In this document: piece after piece, positions 36,814 to 46,900 of the stretch
How the letters are laid out: each line of letters opens with the position of its first letter
Position numbering within the stretch: position 1 is the first letter of the stretch
NCBI GenBank assembly: GCA_035532035.1
Contig: DATKRS010000019.1
Location: forward strand, 185,726-249,725
Direction: 5' to 3'
Length of the DNA stretch: 64,000 nt
Source of the DNA: Candidatus Dormiibacterota bacterium
GTDB taxonomy: Bacteria; Vulcanimicrobiota; Vulcanimicrobiia; Vulcanimicrobiales; Vulcanimicrobiaceae
Translations under genes and position numbers: made by a program
Notes under the pieces: model-generated
Told to the model about the DNA's origin: nothing
Seen by the model: only the letters and a program-made list of their open reading frames with translations
The model's database searches: none

Positions 36814-37692
36814 TTATGGTTCGTTCCGCCGCCCCGTCTCGATTCGTAGGGTGACGCCCTTCTTCATATGGAATCGGCCGCTCCCGCCCAATTCCATCGT
36901 CCGCGCGGCCGCCTCCACGTGGGCGAAGTCCACGTCGGAGAGGCTCGCCTCATCTCGCAAGAGGTCGCGGACGCGCCGGCGCAGCACTGCCCGATCCGTC
37001 CCAGCTCGCTCGCTTGCGACCAGCTCGGCCGCTCGCGCGACCGCTTCGTCGAGTCCCGGAAAGGCCGGGCGCAGCGAAGCGAGCGCCTCTCGTACCGCGT
37101 TGCGGCGCATGGCCGCGTCTTCGTTCGTCGGATCGATCGCGTACGGCAAGCCGCTCACATGGCAGTAGTACCGCAAATCCTCGGCCGCGATTCGCAGCAG
37201 CGGGCGAACCAGCGCGACGCCCGGTACCAGCTCGCGCCGCGCCGTCATGCCGCCGAGCCCGTCCGGTCCGCTCCCGCGAAAGAGCGCGAGCAGCACGGTC
37301 TCGGTCTGATCTTCCGCGTGGTGCGCCGTCGCAACGGCACTCGCGCCGCGCCGGCGTGCGATCTCGACGAGCGATTCGTACCGCACCGTTCGCAGCATCG
37401 CCTCGTCGTGACCCTCCGGCTTCGGCGCGGCAACGTCCAAAGCAAGCCCGAGGCTCGCCGCGACCCGCATCGCGACGCACTCGTCCTGCCACGCCGACGT
37501 GCGAACTCCATGGTTGACGTGTGCGATCGAAAGCTGCAGCTCGAGATGCGGCGCGATCGCCGCGAGCACGGCGGCGAGCGCGACGGAATCCGGGCCGCCG
37601 CTGCACGCGACGACGAGGCGCTCCCCCGTGCGCAGAACGTCGCCGCGCAGCACGTGCTGCTCCATCGCCCGTTCCGGATGAGCTCCCCTCAT
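36814..37692 (-). CDS. tilS: tRNA(Ile)-lysidine synthetase
   Basis: 292 aa from the ATG at 37692 (an ATG at 37665 would also fit). ATP-dependent modification of C34 of tRNA-Ile. The P-loop is VVACSGGPDSVAL, followed by IAHVNHGVRTSAWQDE, RYESLVEIARRRGASAVATAHHAEDQTETVLLALFRGSGPDGLGGM, which match the family. It is short: the C-terminal substrate-binding domain seen in E. coli TilS (432 aa) is mostly missing, as in some other phyla. The upstream open frame overlaps smpB and is not coding. Confidence 0.94.
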   Translation of the reverse strand: MRGAHPERAMEQHVLRGDVLRTGERLVVACSGGPDSVALAAVLAAIAPHLELQLSIAHVNHGVRTSAWQDECVAMRVAASLGLALDVAAPKPEGHDEAMLRTVRYESLVEIARRRGASAVATAHHAEDQTETVLLALFRGSGPDGLGGMTARRELVPGVALVRPLLRIAAEDLRYYCHVSGLPYAIDPTNEDAAMRRNAVREALASLRPAFPGLDEAVARAAELVASERAGTDRAVLRRRVRDLLRDEASLSDVDFAHVEAAARTMELGGSGRFHMKKGVTLRIETGRRNEP

Positions 37693-37727
37693 AGCGCGTG
37701 CCGCAAGACTAGCGAGAGCACCACGGC

Positions 37728-38219
37728 TTATCTGCCGTGCCGGGCGATCTCGCGCTCGACGTCGCGTTTTGCGATGCTCGCACGCTTGTCCCAGAGCTTC
37801 TTTCCGCGCGCGAGACCGAGCTGCACCTTCGCCATGCCGCGCGTGAAGTACAGACGCAGCGGAACGACGGTGAGGCCCTTCTCTTGCACGCGCGAGCGTA
37901 GGAGCGCGATCTGCTCGCGATGCAGGAGCAACTTGCGCGCGCGACCCGGATCGAGATTCGAAAAGCTTCCCTGCTTGTACGGCGGGACGTGCATGCCGAC
38001 GAGCCACGCTTCGCCGTTGCGAAAGCGCGCGTACGCTTCGCCGATCGACGCGCCGCCCGCGCGGATCGCTTTCACCTCCGTGCCGGAGAGCGCGATGCCG
38101 GCTTCGAGCGACTCCAGGATCTCGTACTCGAAGCGCGCGCGCCGGTTCTCGAGCGTCGGAGAGCGATGAGGGCGCTGCGCCTCCGCCGCCTTTTCGCGCT
38201 GCTGCCGCATCTTCGCCAT
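37728..38219 (-). CDS. smpB: SsrA-binding protein SmpB
   Basis: 163 aa. Delivers tmRNA to stalled ribosomes. Characteristic segments are RRARFEYEILESLEAGIALSGTEVKAIRAGGASI, FRNGEAWLVGMHVPPY, RARKLLLHREQI, LTVVPLRLYFTRGMAKVQLGLARGKKLWDKR. The ATG at 38219 lies three bases from the stop of the thioesterase gene. Confidence 0.96.
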   Translation of the reverse strand: MAKMRQQREKAAEAQRPHRSPTLENRRARFEYEILESLEAGIALSGTEVKAIRAGGASIGEAYARFRNGEAWLVGMHVPPYKQGSFSNLDPGRARKLLLHREQIALLRSRVQEKGLTVVPLRLYFTRGMAKVQLGLARGKKLWDKRASIAKRDVEREIARHGR

Positions 38220-38221
38220 CG

Positions 38222-38668
38222 CTATGCTCCCGGGTTTCGGCGATCGACTGCATCGCCGACCGAGCCGCGCGAGACGAAGTGCCCTTCGCCGCGCAGGAGC
38301 AGCGCACCCGATGCGTCGCGCACGTCGGCTTCGATGCCGAGCACGTTGCCGCGCTTCCACGTCACGCGCCCGCGGACGACGAGCGGCGCGCCCAGCGGAA
38401 CCGGCTTGCGAAAGCGCACGCTCATCGATGCCGTGACGCCGCGGTAGCCCGCATAGCCCGCCGCATGGGCCATCGCTTCGTCGAGCAGCGAGATCGCGAT
38501 GCCGCCGTGCGCGATGCCGCGCCAGCCTTGAAATTGCGGCGCAAGAGCGGTCCGCGCGCGCACGCCGTCCTCGCCGAGATTCTCGAACTGCAGGTGCAAG
38601 CCCGACGGGTTCTCCGGACCGCAGGCAAAACAGCGTCCATCGTCGATCGGCACGCCGGAGACGCTCAC
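38222..38668 (-). CDS. PaaI-like hotdog-fold thioesterase
   Basis: 148 aa from a GTG at 38668 in a GTGA overlap with the phosphodiesterase gene. N-terminal CFACGPENPSGLHLQF is a small cysteine motif common in this group; the hotdog core is FQGWRGIAHGGIAISLLDEAMAHAA, which holds the HGG catalytic loop, then VRFRKPVPLGAPLVVRGRV. The acyl substrate is unknown. Confidence 0.9.
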   Translation of the reverse strand: MSVSGVPIDDGRCFACGPENPSGLHLQFENLGEDGVRARTALAPQFQGWRGIAHGGIAISLLDEAMAHAAGYAGYRGVTASMSVRFRKPVPLGAPLVVRGRVTWKRGNVLGIEADVRDASGALLLRGEGHFVSRGSVGDAVDRRNPGA

Positions 38669-39390
38669 CGTCCGGAGTCCAGGCGATCCGCGAGATATGC
38701 GGGCAGTTTGGCCGCGCGAATCTTTCTCTGCACGGTGCTGATGGGGTAGCCGTAACGCACCCACTCGACGCGACCGTTCTCGGGTTCGTAGAGAACGAAG
38801 CATGGGTTAGGATTCAAGTCGCGCGGTTGGCCCACGCTCCCTACGTCGATGATGTAACGCTTCGCCGGATCGAGCTGCAGCTCGCCGCCGCGCTGCATAT
38901 GCCGATGGCCGACGGAACCGTTGCGCTCCGCGCTCCAGTGCTGTGCGACGTGCGTGTGGCCGACGAAGATGAGCGGCGCGTCGGTGGCGGCGAAGGCGGC
39001 GACTGCGTTGCGCTTCTCCAGGATGTAATCGAAATAGCGCACGGGCGCGCCGTGCACGAGGAGGAACTCCGGGAAGCGCAGCTCGTATCCGAGCCCGTTC
39101 AGCCACGCGCGGCTCGGCTCGTCGAGCACGCCCTGCGTCCAAATCATCGCCTCTTTCGCGGCTTCGTTGAAATACTCGATGCCGAAGTTCTCTATCGCCG
39201 CGAGATCGTGGTTGCCCATGACGGCATGGCGCGCACGCGCGCGCAAGATCGCCACGCACTCGTTCGGATTCGGGCCATACCCAACGACATCGCCAAGCGA
39301 GACGAGGACGTCGTCCGGCGCGAGATGCGCGAGGGCTCGCTCGAGCGATTCGAGGTTCGAGTGAATGTCCGAGAAGAACGCATATCTCAC
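38665..39390 (-). CDS. Calcineurin-like metallophosphoesterase (YfcE/MJ0936 type)
   Basis: 241 aa from a GTG at 39390 overlapping the hisC stop. All five metal motifs are present: FFSDIHSN, VSLGDVVGYGPNPNE, VMGNHDL, LVHGAPV and FVGHTHVAQHW. Such enzymes hydrolyse phosphodiesters or phosphoproteins; the physiological substrate is unknown. Confidence 0.93.
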   Translation of the reverse strand: MRYAFFSDIHSNLESLERALAHLAPDDVLVSLGDVVGYGPNPNECVAILRARARHAVMGNHDLAAIENFGIEYFNEAAKEAMIWTQGVLDEPSRAWLNGLGYELRFPEFLLVHGAPVRYFDYILEKRNAVAAFAATDAPLIFVGHTHVAQHWSAERNGSVGHRHMQRGGELQLDPAKRYIIDVGSVGQPRDLNPNPCFVLYEPENGRVEWVRYGYPISTVQRKIRAAKLPAYLADRLDSGR

Positions 39391-40490
39391 GGTGCGGCCA
39401 TGCCACGTTCGGCGAGCACGCCGCGCAGCGCCTGCGCGAACGCGTGACGCATCGGAGGCGTCCCGGCGCTGACGCGAACGTATCGGTCGAGCGGCGATGC
39501 GCCTGGTTTGCGGATCCAAACCCCGCGCCGTAAGAGCTCCGCCGTAACGTGCATCGCTCGCTGCGCGTCGCCCATGTCGATGCACACGAAGTTGGCGAGC
39601 GAGGGAATCGTCGTCGTGCCGAGCTCGTGCGCGAGCGCCTCGTACGCCCGGCGCGCGGCTGCGGTCTCGCGCACCACCCACGCCAGGTGCGCCTCGTCCT
39701 CGAGCGCCGCGAGGGCACCGATCTGCGCGTTGCGATTGACGCCGTATTGCAGGCGGATCCGCTCGAATCGCTCTGCGTTGGCCCTCGTCGTAAGCGCGTA
39801 TCCGATGCGCGCGCCGGCGAGGCCGTACGCCTTCGAAAACGTGCGCAGCCGTACGAGACGGTCTTCGAAGCGCGGCTCGAGCAGTCGATCGGGCGGCACG
39901 AAGTCGGCGTACGCTTCGTCCAGCAGCAGCAGCGTCTCGTCCGGGAGCGCCTCGTAGAACTCCGCGATGAGGCGGCGCTCCAGAAATGCTCCGCTCGGAT
40001 TGTCCGGATTCGCCAGGTAGACGATCGACGGGCGCACGCGTTGCGCGAGCGCCGCAAGCCCGCTGAGGTCGGGGCCGCCTTCCTTCGTATAGGGCGTCGT
40101 TTCCAAGCGCGCACCGTATCCTGCGATGTGGTACGCGAAGGTGGGATACGTCCCGCGCGCCGCGACCGCGACACCGCCGATCTCAACGAAGGCGCGCACC
40201 GCCAAGCCCATCAGGTCGTCGATCCCGCAGGCGACCGTCGTCTGCTCAAGCGCGCAGCCGTGACGCGCGGCGAGCGCCTCACGCAGCGCGTACGAGTCCG
40301 GATCGCCGTACCACGAGAGCCGATCGAGCTGCTCCGCCATCGCCGCGACGGCGCGGGGCGACGGTCCAAACGCGCTTTCGTTCGCGCCGAGGCGCACGAG
40401 CTCGCGCAGGCCGTTCTCGCGCATCAACCGTTCGGGCCCGATAAACGGCGTATTCGCCGGAAGAGCCTCCACGACGCGCGTTGCGCGCAT
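39387..40490 (-). CDS. hisC: Histidinol-phosphate aminotransferase-like
   Basis: 367 aa PLP enzyme. The substrate and cofactor motifs are RLGANESAFGPSPRA, IVYLANPDNPSGAF, LLLLDEAYADF, and the Schiff-base lysine in TFSKAYGLAGARIGY, with an ANFVCIDMG segment and a final Arg-containing strand. No other histidine genes are nearby, so another aromatic or amino-acid substrate is possible. The ATG at 40490 overlaps the moeA stop by 4 bases. Confidence 0.9.
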   Translation of the reverse strand: MRATRVVEALPANTPFIGPERLMRENGLRELVRLGANESAFGPSPRAVAAMAEQLDRLSWYGDPDSYALREALAARHGCALEQTTVACGIDDLMGLAVRAFVEIGGVAVAARGTYPTFAYHIAGYGARLETTPYTKEGGPDLSGLAALAQRVRPSIVYLANPDNPSGAFLERRLIAEFYEALPDETLLLLDEAYADFVPPDRLLEPRFEDRLVRLRTFSKAYGLAGARIGYALTTRANAERFERIRLQYGVNRNAQIGALAALEDEAHLAWVVRETAAARRAYEALAHELGTTTIPSLANFVCIDMGDAQRAMHVTAELLRRGVWIRKPGASPLDRYVRVSAGTPPMRHAFAQALRGVLAERGMAAP

Positions 40491-41707
40491 CACGCACCAC
40501 CGCAGAGAAAGTGCCGCATCCGCACGCGCTCGCCCGCACGAAAAGCGCTTTGCTTCTCGCCGGCGACGACGTATCCGCTCGCACGCGCCGCGAGGCTCAC
40601 GGCGAACGAGCGCAGTGCAAGCGGTCGCACCACGTCGCCGTCGCGCGCGACCGGCACGTACCACGTCCATCCCGCCGGAGCTTCGAGCGCGGATGCAAGC
40701 TCGGCGTCGACCTCACGGTACGGCGGCGGCGCTCCTGCGAGCGCGGCGAAGATCGAAGCCGCGACCGCCTCCAGCATCATCAGCGCGGAGAGCGGGTTGC
40801 CCGGAAGGCCGACGATGGGCTTCTTTTCAACTGCAGCGAGCATCGTCGGCTTTCCGGGACGTACGCGCAGGCCGTGCACGACAACGCCCGGCGATCCGAG
40901 CGAAGCGGTTGCACGAGGCGTCAAGTCGTGTTCGCCGACGGACGAACCACCGCTGACGACTACGCCATCGCACGCGTCGAGCGCTTCGCGCAGCGCTGCT
41001 TCGAGCAAGCCCTCGTCGTCGCGCACGATCGGGTACTGTCGCGGCTGTACGCCGAGCGCCTCGAGCGAAGCCGCGATCGCATAGCGGTTCGCATCGCGCA
41101 CTTCACCGGCGCCCGGTCGCAGGGAGGGCGCGACGAGCTCGTCGCCGCTCGAGATCACCGCGACGACGGGTCTGCGATAGACGGGAACGTCCACGACGCC
41201 GAGCGCTGCCAGCAGCGCGAGCTCGGGCCCGCCGATGCGGCGACCCGGTTCGAGCAGCGCTTCCCCCGCGCGCATGTCCGCGCCGCGCGCGACGACCGCA
41301 TCGCCCGGCGCGATCCTCTCCTCGACGTGGACCTCACCGCCCTTTTCGCGAACGCTTTCCACAGGTACCACGGCGTCGGCGCCTTCCGGCAACATCGCAC
41401 CCGTCGAAATTTTCATCGCTTCGCCGTTCGCGATTCCGCGCTGCGGCTGCGCGCCGATGCGCACGTCGCCGACCACGCGCTGTGCGCCCGGCGTACTCCG
41501 CGACCGAATCGCGAAACCGTCCATCGCCGAGCGCGCGGCGGTGGGATAATCGTCGTCCGCCTCGATTCGACGCGCGAGCACGCGTCCGCGCGCCGATTCG
41601 AGCGCGACGCACTCGACGCCGCACGGCTCGAGCGCAACGAGCGCAAAATAGCGCTCCAACGCCTCACGCGGCGGGAGCAAACGCTTTGCGTCGAAACCCT
41701 TAGTCAT
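40490..41707 (-). CDS. moeA: Molybdopterin molybdenumtransferase MoeA
   Basis: 405 aa. Inserts molybdenum into molybdopterin. Marks are ARSAMDGFAIRS, KISTGAMLPEGADAVVP, VVAVISSGDELVAP, GVVVSGGSSVGEHDL and IVGLPGNPLSALM. Domains II, III and IV are in the usual order. Its start codon overlaps that of the divergent serS in the palindrome CATG at 41705-41708, leaving no leader between the two genes. Confidence 0.94.
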   Translation of the reverse strand: MTKGFDAKRLLPPREALERYFALVALEPCGVECVALESARGRVLARRIEADDDYPTAARSAMDGFAIRSRSTPGAQRVVGDVRIGAQPQRGIANGEAMKISTGAMLPEGADAVVPVESVREKGGEVHVEERIAPGDAVVARGADMRAGEALLEPGRRIGGPELALLAALGVVDVPVYRRPVVAVISSGDELVAPSLRPGAGEVRDANRYAIAASLEALGVQPRQYPIVRDDEGLLEAALREALDACDGVVVSGGSSVGEHDLTPRATASLGSPGVVVHGLRVRPGKPTMLAAVEKKPIVGLPGNPLSALMMLEAVAASIFAALAGAPPPYREVDAELASALEAPAGWTWYVPVARDGDVVRPLALRSFAVSLAARASGYVVAGEKQSAFRAGERVRMRHFLCGGA

Positions 41708-42989
41708 GCTCGATATCGTCGTCATTCGCCGCGATCCCGATCGCGTGCGGCAGTCGCTTCGCCGCCGCAGCCTCGATCCGTCCGTGGTCGACGAGATTCT
41801 GCGCCTCGATGCGGAGTACCGCTCAACGCTCGTCGGCCTCGAATCGGCGCAGGCGGCTCGCAAGGCGCTCTCCGCCGAGATCGGCATGGCTGCCGACAAA
41901 GCAGCCGCGACCGCGGAGCGCCGCCCGCAGCTCGATGCGCTCGCCGGCCGCATCGCGCAAAGTGAGGAGCGCGTACGCGAGCTGGCGCCCGACGCGGGAG
42001 GATCGCCGCTCCGCGCCCTCCTGGAGCAGATGCCCAATCTGCTGGACGAGAGCGTTCCAGACGGGAACGACGAAAGCGCGAACGTCATCGTTCGCGCGTG
42101 GGGAGATCTGCCGCACTTCGATTTTGCTCCGAAGGCGCATTGGGAGCTCGGCGAGGCGCTGGGCATTCTCGATTTCGAGCGAGCCGCCCGCCTTTCGGGC
42201 AGCCGCTTTTCGCTCTTGAAAGGCAATGGTGCGCGCCTCTCGCGCGCGCTCGCGCAGTTCTTTCTCGATCGAGCGGCGCAGCGCGGATACGAAGAGATCG
42301 CTCCGCCGTATCTCGTCTCTCGTGCGACGATGTGGTCGACGGGTCAGCTGAGCACGTTCGCCGACGCGATGTTTCACGATGCCGACACCGATCTCTACCT
42401 CATCCCCACCGCAGAGGTGCCGCTCACCGCGCTGCACGGCGGCGAGATCCTCGACGCGCGCGAGCTTCCGCGCAAGTATGCCGCATTCACGCCGTGCTTT
42501 CGCAAAGAAGCAGGCGCCGCGGGCAAGGACACGCGCGGCCTCGTTCGACAGCATCAATTCGAGAAGGTCGAACTCGTTTGGCTCGCGCAGCCCCAGCACT
42601 CCTCCGACGCGCTCGAGACGCTGACCGATAACGCTGCGGCGCTGCTGCGCGAGCTCGAGCTGCCGCATCGCGTCGTCGCGCTCTGCTCCGGCGAGACGGG
42701 CTTCAATGCGGCGAAGACCTACGACGTCGAGGTGTGGCTGCCGAACGCCGGCAGCTTTCGCGAGATCAGCTCGTGCTCCAACTGCACGGATTTTCAAGCG
42801 CGGCGCGCGGCGATTCGCTTCCGCTCCGACGCGAAGAGCAAACCGGAGCTCGTGCACACGCTCAACGGATCCGGGCTTGCAATCGGACGAACGCTCGTAG
42901 CGATTCTGGAGAACTTTCAGCGCGCGGACGGCACGGTCGCGATCCCGCAGGCGCTGCGCCCGTACGCAGGTTTCGACGCTCTCGCATAG
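41706..42989 (+). CDS. serS: Seryl-tRNA synthetase
   Basis: 427 aa class II synthetase. N-terminal tRNA-binding coiled coil starting MLDIVVIRRDPDRVRQSL, then the catalytic core with motif 2 (FRKEAGAAGKDTRGLVRQHQFEKVELV), ISSCSNCTDFQARRAAIRFR, and motif 3 (LNGSGLAIGRTLVAILEN). A tRNA-Ser gene lies at 54097-54183. Downstream is a small hairpin at 43036-43050. Confidence 0.97.
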   Translation: MLDIVVIRRDPDRVRQSLRRRSLDPSVVDEILRLDAEYRSTLVGLESAQAARKALSAEIGMAADKAAATAERRPQLDALAGRIAQSEERVRELAPDAGGSPLRALLEQMPNLLDESVPDGNDESANVIVRAWGDLPHFDFAPKAHWELGEALGILDFERAARLSGSRFSLLKGNGARLSRALAQFFLDRAAQRGYEEIAPPYLVSRATMWSTGQLSTFADAMFHDADTDLYLIPTAEVPLTALHGGEILDARELPRKYAAFTPCFRKEAGAAGKDTRGLVRQHQFEKVELVWLAQPQHSSDALETLTDNAAALLRELELPHRVVALCSGETGFNAAKTYDVEVWLPNAGSFREISSCSNCTDFQARRAAIRFRSDAKSKPELVHTLNGSGLAIGRTLVAILENFQRADGTVAIPQALRPYAGFDALA

Positions 42990-43035
42990 CCTGCTAGCGC
43001 TTGCTTGTAAAAGTCGCCGCATGCATACGCCCGAA

Positions 43036-43050
43036 CCGCGAATTCCGCGG
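43036..43050 (+). terminator. Short hairpin after serS
   Basis: CCGCG-AATTC-CGCGG, a 5-bp stem downstream of serS, followed by a GC-rich stretch and then TTGCTTTCTC. A weak terminator candidate. The rest of 42990-43124 holds a promoter (below). Confidence 0.35.
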
Positions 43051-43112
43051 CGGGCGGTGCCCTCTTGCTTTCTCGATTGCAGCAACCGTAACGCTCAGAG
43101 GCCGAAAGGCGT

Positions 43113-43118
43113 TATTAT
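43113..43118 (+). promoter_or_regulatory. Putative -10 box of the secreted paralogue pair
   Basis: TATTAT seven bases upstream of the ATG at 43125, with no clear -35. A -10 this close would give a leaderless transcript. Confidence 0.4.
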
Positions 43119-43124
43119 ACCGGT

Positions 43125-43535
43125 ATGACCACCCGCTGGACGGCCAAGGCCTTCGCGGCGCTCGCCGTTTTGGCGCTTGCCGCCGCGGCGCCTGTCTTTG
43201 CTCAAGGCCCGACGCGACACTACTACACCGAGCTCTACCGCTACCCTCAGGGTGGCTTCCCAACCTCGGCCACCCTGGATCTCACCTTCCGCCCCGACGG
43301 AACGCTCGTCGGGTACTACCATCAGACCGACGGTAGCGTCATGCCGGTGCAGGGGTCGATCTCGGGCTCGAAAATCGCGCTCGACATCGGCGGCAGCAGC
43401 CCTCTGCACGTGACCGGAACGCTCGAGCGCGACGGTAGGATAGTAGGCCGCGCTTTCCGTTCGTTCGGCAGAGCCCTCTACAGCTTCGTCGGCCGCCCGA
43501 TCCCGAACGACTCCAGCCTGCCGCGGGTACCATGA
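43125..43535 (+). CDS. Small secreted protein, paralogue A
   Basis: 136 aa with a clear signal peptide (AKAFAALAVLALAAAAPVFA, cleavage near residue 26). The mature part has no recognised domain; it has the strand-rich pattern LDLTFRPDGTLVGYYHQTDGSVMPVQG. It resembles the next protein in this central block, so the two are tandem paralogues. Function unknown; a small beta-sandwich is plausible. Confidence 0.7.
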   Translation: MTTRWTAKAFAALAVLALAAAAPVFAQGPTRHYYTELYRYPQGGFPTSATLDLTFRPDGTLVGYYHQTDGSVMPVQGSISGSKIALDIGGSSPLHVTGTLERDGRIVGRAFRSFGRALYSFVGRPIPNDSSLPRVP

Positions 43536-43552
43536 TAAGGAAAGAAGGAACT

Positions 43553-43990
43553 ATGAGACGCTCACTCGCGCTTTGCGCGCTCGCCGCCGTCGCGATCTGC
43601 TGGGGTACGATTGGAACGGTACGGGCGCAGGCGACAGCCTCGCATTACAACATCTCCATCTGGAACCCGATCACGCATGCGTACCCGGTCACGGGAACTA
43701 TGGACCTCACCTACCACAACGACGGCACGGTCTTTGGATACTACCATCCGGCCGGATTGCCGAGCTTCGTTCCGATCACCGGCGGTCGCACCGGCAACCA
43801 CGTCTGGTTGACGATCGGGCGCAACGGAGCCTGGCAGCTGAACGGAACGATCCGCGACGGAAAGATCACCGGCTCCGCGGTCAACGAACGGCCGAGCGAA
43901 GATCGCAACATCGCCAAGTTCGGAGCGCCCGTCGCGCTCGCCGGAGCGGCACCGATCTACTCGTTCGCCGCGACGCCACACGCGCCGTAA
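43553..43990 (+). CDS. Small secreted protein, paralogue B
   Basis: 145 aa starting at the ATG at 43553 with an AAGGA-type site just upstream; an ATG at 43532 overlapping the previous stop is less likely. Signal peptide RSLALCALAAVAICWGTIG. The central block DLTYHNDGTVFGYYHPAGLP repeats the pattern of the gene before it, so it is a duplication product. It ends just before the convergent GH92-propeller gene. Function unknown. Confidence 0.7.
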   Translation: MRRSLALCALAAVAICWGTIGTVRAQATASHYNISIWNPITHAYPVTGTMDLTYHNDGTVFGYYHPAGLPSFVPITGGRTGNHVWLTIGRNGAWQLNGTIRDGKITGSAVNERPSEDRNIAKFGAPVALAGAAPIYSFAATPHAP

Positions 43991-43994
43991 CAGG

Positions 43995-46900
43995 CTACGG
44001 AAGGACGACGGTCAGCGGACCGTTCGGGTCGTCGATGGGCGCTCCAGGCCGGCGCGTCGCGATGCTGACGGGCACGAGATCGTTGTCTTGGTGATTGACG
44101 ACCCAAAGCGTGTTGCCGTCCGTACTCACCGCGACGTCGTAGGGCTCCCCTCCCACCGGGATCGGGGGGCCTGCCGTATCTCGGGTCAGGTCGATCGGCG
44201 TCACCGTGTTGACGCCGTAATTTCCGACGTACGCGGTGCGCCCGTCCGGCGCGATGGCGATCTTCACCGGAGCGACCCCAACACGAATCGCTGGTAGCGC
44301 GCGCCCGCTCGCTACGTCGATGGGCGTCACCTCGTTCGAGGCGTGGTCGACGACGTAGAGGCGGCGCCCGCCGGGCATCGCCGCAATCCCCTCCGGTGCT
44401 CGCCCTACCGCAATGGGCGTTCCGAGCGCGCGCGTTCTCATATCGATCGGCACGACTTCGTTTTGCGATTGCACGGTGACGTAGAGCGTCGTTCCGACGA
44501 TCGCCACCGAGCGCAGCGTGCCGCCGACGGCGATCGGCGCGCTTGCCGTTTGCGTCCTCGGATCGATCGATTGAACGGTGCCGCCATACGCGTTCACGAA
44601 CCAGAGCGTTCCGTCCGCCGCCGCCATGAGTGCGCTTGGGCCGCGGCCGACGTCGACCGTCTTCACGACCGTGCGCGTTCGCGGATCGATGACGCTCACG
44701 GTGGCGCCGTCGCGGTCGGCGACGAAGAGCATCCCGTTGCGAGCGACGACACCGTCTCGCGGCGAGCTTCCGACCGCGATCTTGGGCAGCAGCGCTCCGG
44801 TGGAAAGATCGACGGGCGTCACGCTATTGTCGTAAATGTTCTCGAGAAACGCGAGTGCAACGTGCGCGCTCGCCGCCCCGACACGCACGACGGCGGCGGC
44901 GTGCTGCAGCAGCGCGCCGGACGCTGCGGTTGCTTCGACGCATACGGTTTCGTACGCGCTGGTGGTCTGCGGGCCGGCGGTGACGACGAGCGCAACGGTC
45001 GCGGTCTCGCCGGCGCGAACGACGCTCGCGCCCGACGAGGGCTGTACGCGCAGGGAATCGGGGGCCGTTACGTGCCAGGCAATGCGCTCCGCCGCCGTTC
45101 CCGGATTCGCGAGCGCGAGCTGCACGGTCGCGCGCGCACCGGGCGCAACCGCGGTAACGCCGGTTGGCAACGAGAGCGTGACCGCACTCGCAGGTGGAAA
45201 GCGCGGGGATGCGCCCGCAAACGACGGCGGCGCATCGGCGGACGCCGTACCCCATTGCTCGTTCGGCATAGATCCCAAGACGAACGCGAGATCGACGTTC
45301 CCGTGCAACGGCAGTTCGAGCCACGGCTGCTGCGTCGCGCGCCCGTTTACGGAGAGCGACTGCACGTACGGTGCGTCATCTGCAGCAGCCGGCGCGTCGA
45401 TCGCAATCGTCGGTCCGTGCGGAGCGGTGATGACGACGCGCGCGAAGAGCGGGCTGCCGACGTCGAGAAAACGCATCGCGGGATTCTGCGGGTAGAGCCC
45501 GATCGCGCACCACACGTACCACGCGCTCATCTCCCCGAGGTCGTCGTTGCCCGGCAAGCCGACGGGTGTGTCTGCGTAGAGCGTCAGCAGCGCGCGACGC
45601 ACGACCGCCTGCGCGCGCCAGGGTTCGCCGGCGGAGAGATAGATCCACGGGCTCCCGAGGCTCGGCTCGTTTCCAAGCCACGCGTACGGCAGATTCTGGC
45701 CGGCGTCGAGCTGCGTGAAGAACGTGTCGAGGCGCCGCTGGGCCTGCGCGCGCCCGCCCATGGCGGCGATGAGATCGTTCGGGTCTTGCGGCACCATCCA
45801 CGTGTACTGCGCCGCATTGCCCTCTTGAAAGCCGCTCTGGCCCGCATCGGCGATCGGCGTCTGCATGAAGGCGCCGTCCTGGTCGCGCGGAGCGACGAGC
45901 CCGGTTGCCGTGTCGAAGACATTCTCCCAATTGCTCGAGCGGCGCAGGAACTCGCGATAGATGCGCGTTTCGTCCGCCACGCGCGCGAGCTGCGCGATCG
46001 AGAAATCGTCGAGCGCGTACTCCAGCGTCTCCGACGCGCCGTTGGGAACGGGTGCAACCGACGTCGTGTGCGTGTTGACGACGTAGCCGTGGCGCAGATA
46101 CTCGGCAAGTTCCGGGCGTTCGACGTACCAACCGTCAACGCGCGGTAGATCGGGATCGCTCGCGCCGCGAACCATCGCAGCTACGGCGCCGCGCACGTCG
46201 AAGCCGCGCGCCCCGAACGCATAGCCGCCCGCGAGCACGGCGTCGACGGAGTCGCCGCCCATGACGCTCGTCGGCGCGTTCACCAGCGCCCAGCGAGGAA
46301 GAGCGCCGCTTTCCTGCGCCGCGTCGACGAGGGACTGCATCATGTCGCCGGCGCGATCCGGATCGAGCAACGCAACGAGCGGAATCTGCGAACGGTAGAC
46401 GTCCCAATCGGAGTAGTTCACGTACTCGACGTGTCCGGGGCGCACGCGATGCACGTTGCCGTCGAACCCGCGGTAGCGCCCGTCGGCGTCGCTATAGACG
46501 TTCGGATGGAGCATCGCATGATAGAGTGCGGTGTAAAACGTCGTCTGCTCGCTCGGCGTTCCCCCCGAGATCGCAATCCGCCCGAGCACGTTGCGCCACA
46601 TCTTCAGTGCGGCAGCGTGCACCGCGTCGAGATCCCATCCGCGGTTCTCCGCACGGAGGTTCGCAAGCGCACCGGCGACGCTCACGTACGAGATCGCGAC
46701 TGCGATCTTCACGACAGTGCCTCCGGCCGTGTCGAACGTCACCCACGCTCCGCTTCCCGCTCCGCGCGACGCGCTCGATCCGGGCGTCGCGCTCGCGCCG
46801 CGCCACGTGCCGTACGCGGAGAACGGGCGGTTGAAGCGGGCAGCAAAATAGACGGTGAACGCGTCGGGCATTCCGCAGAACGCACCGCTCGTTGCCGAGC

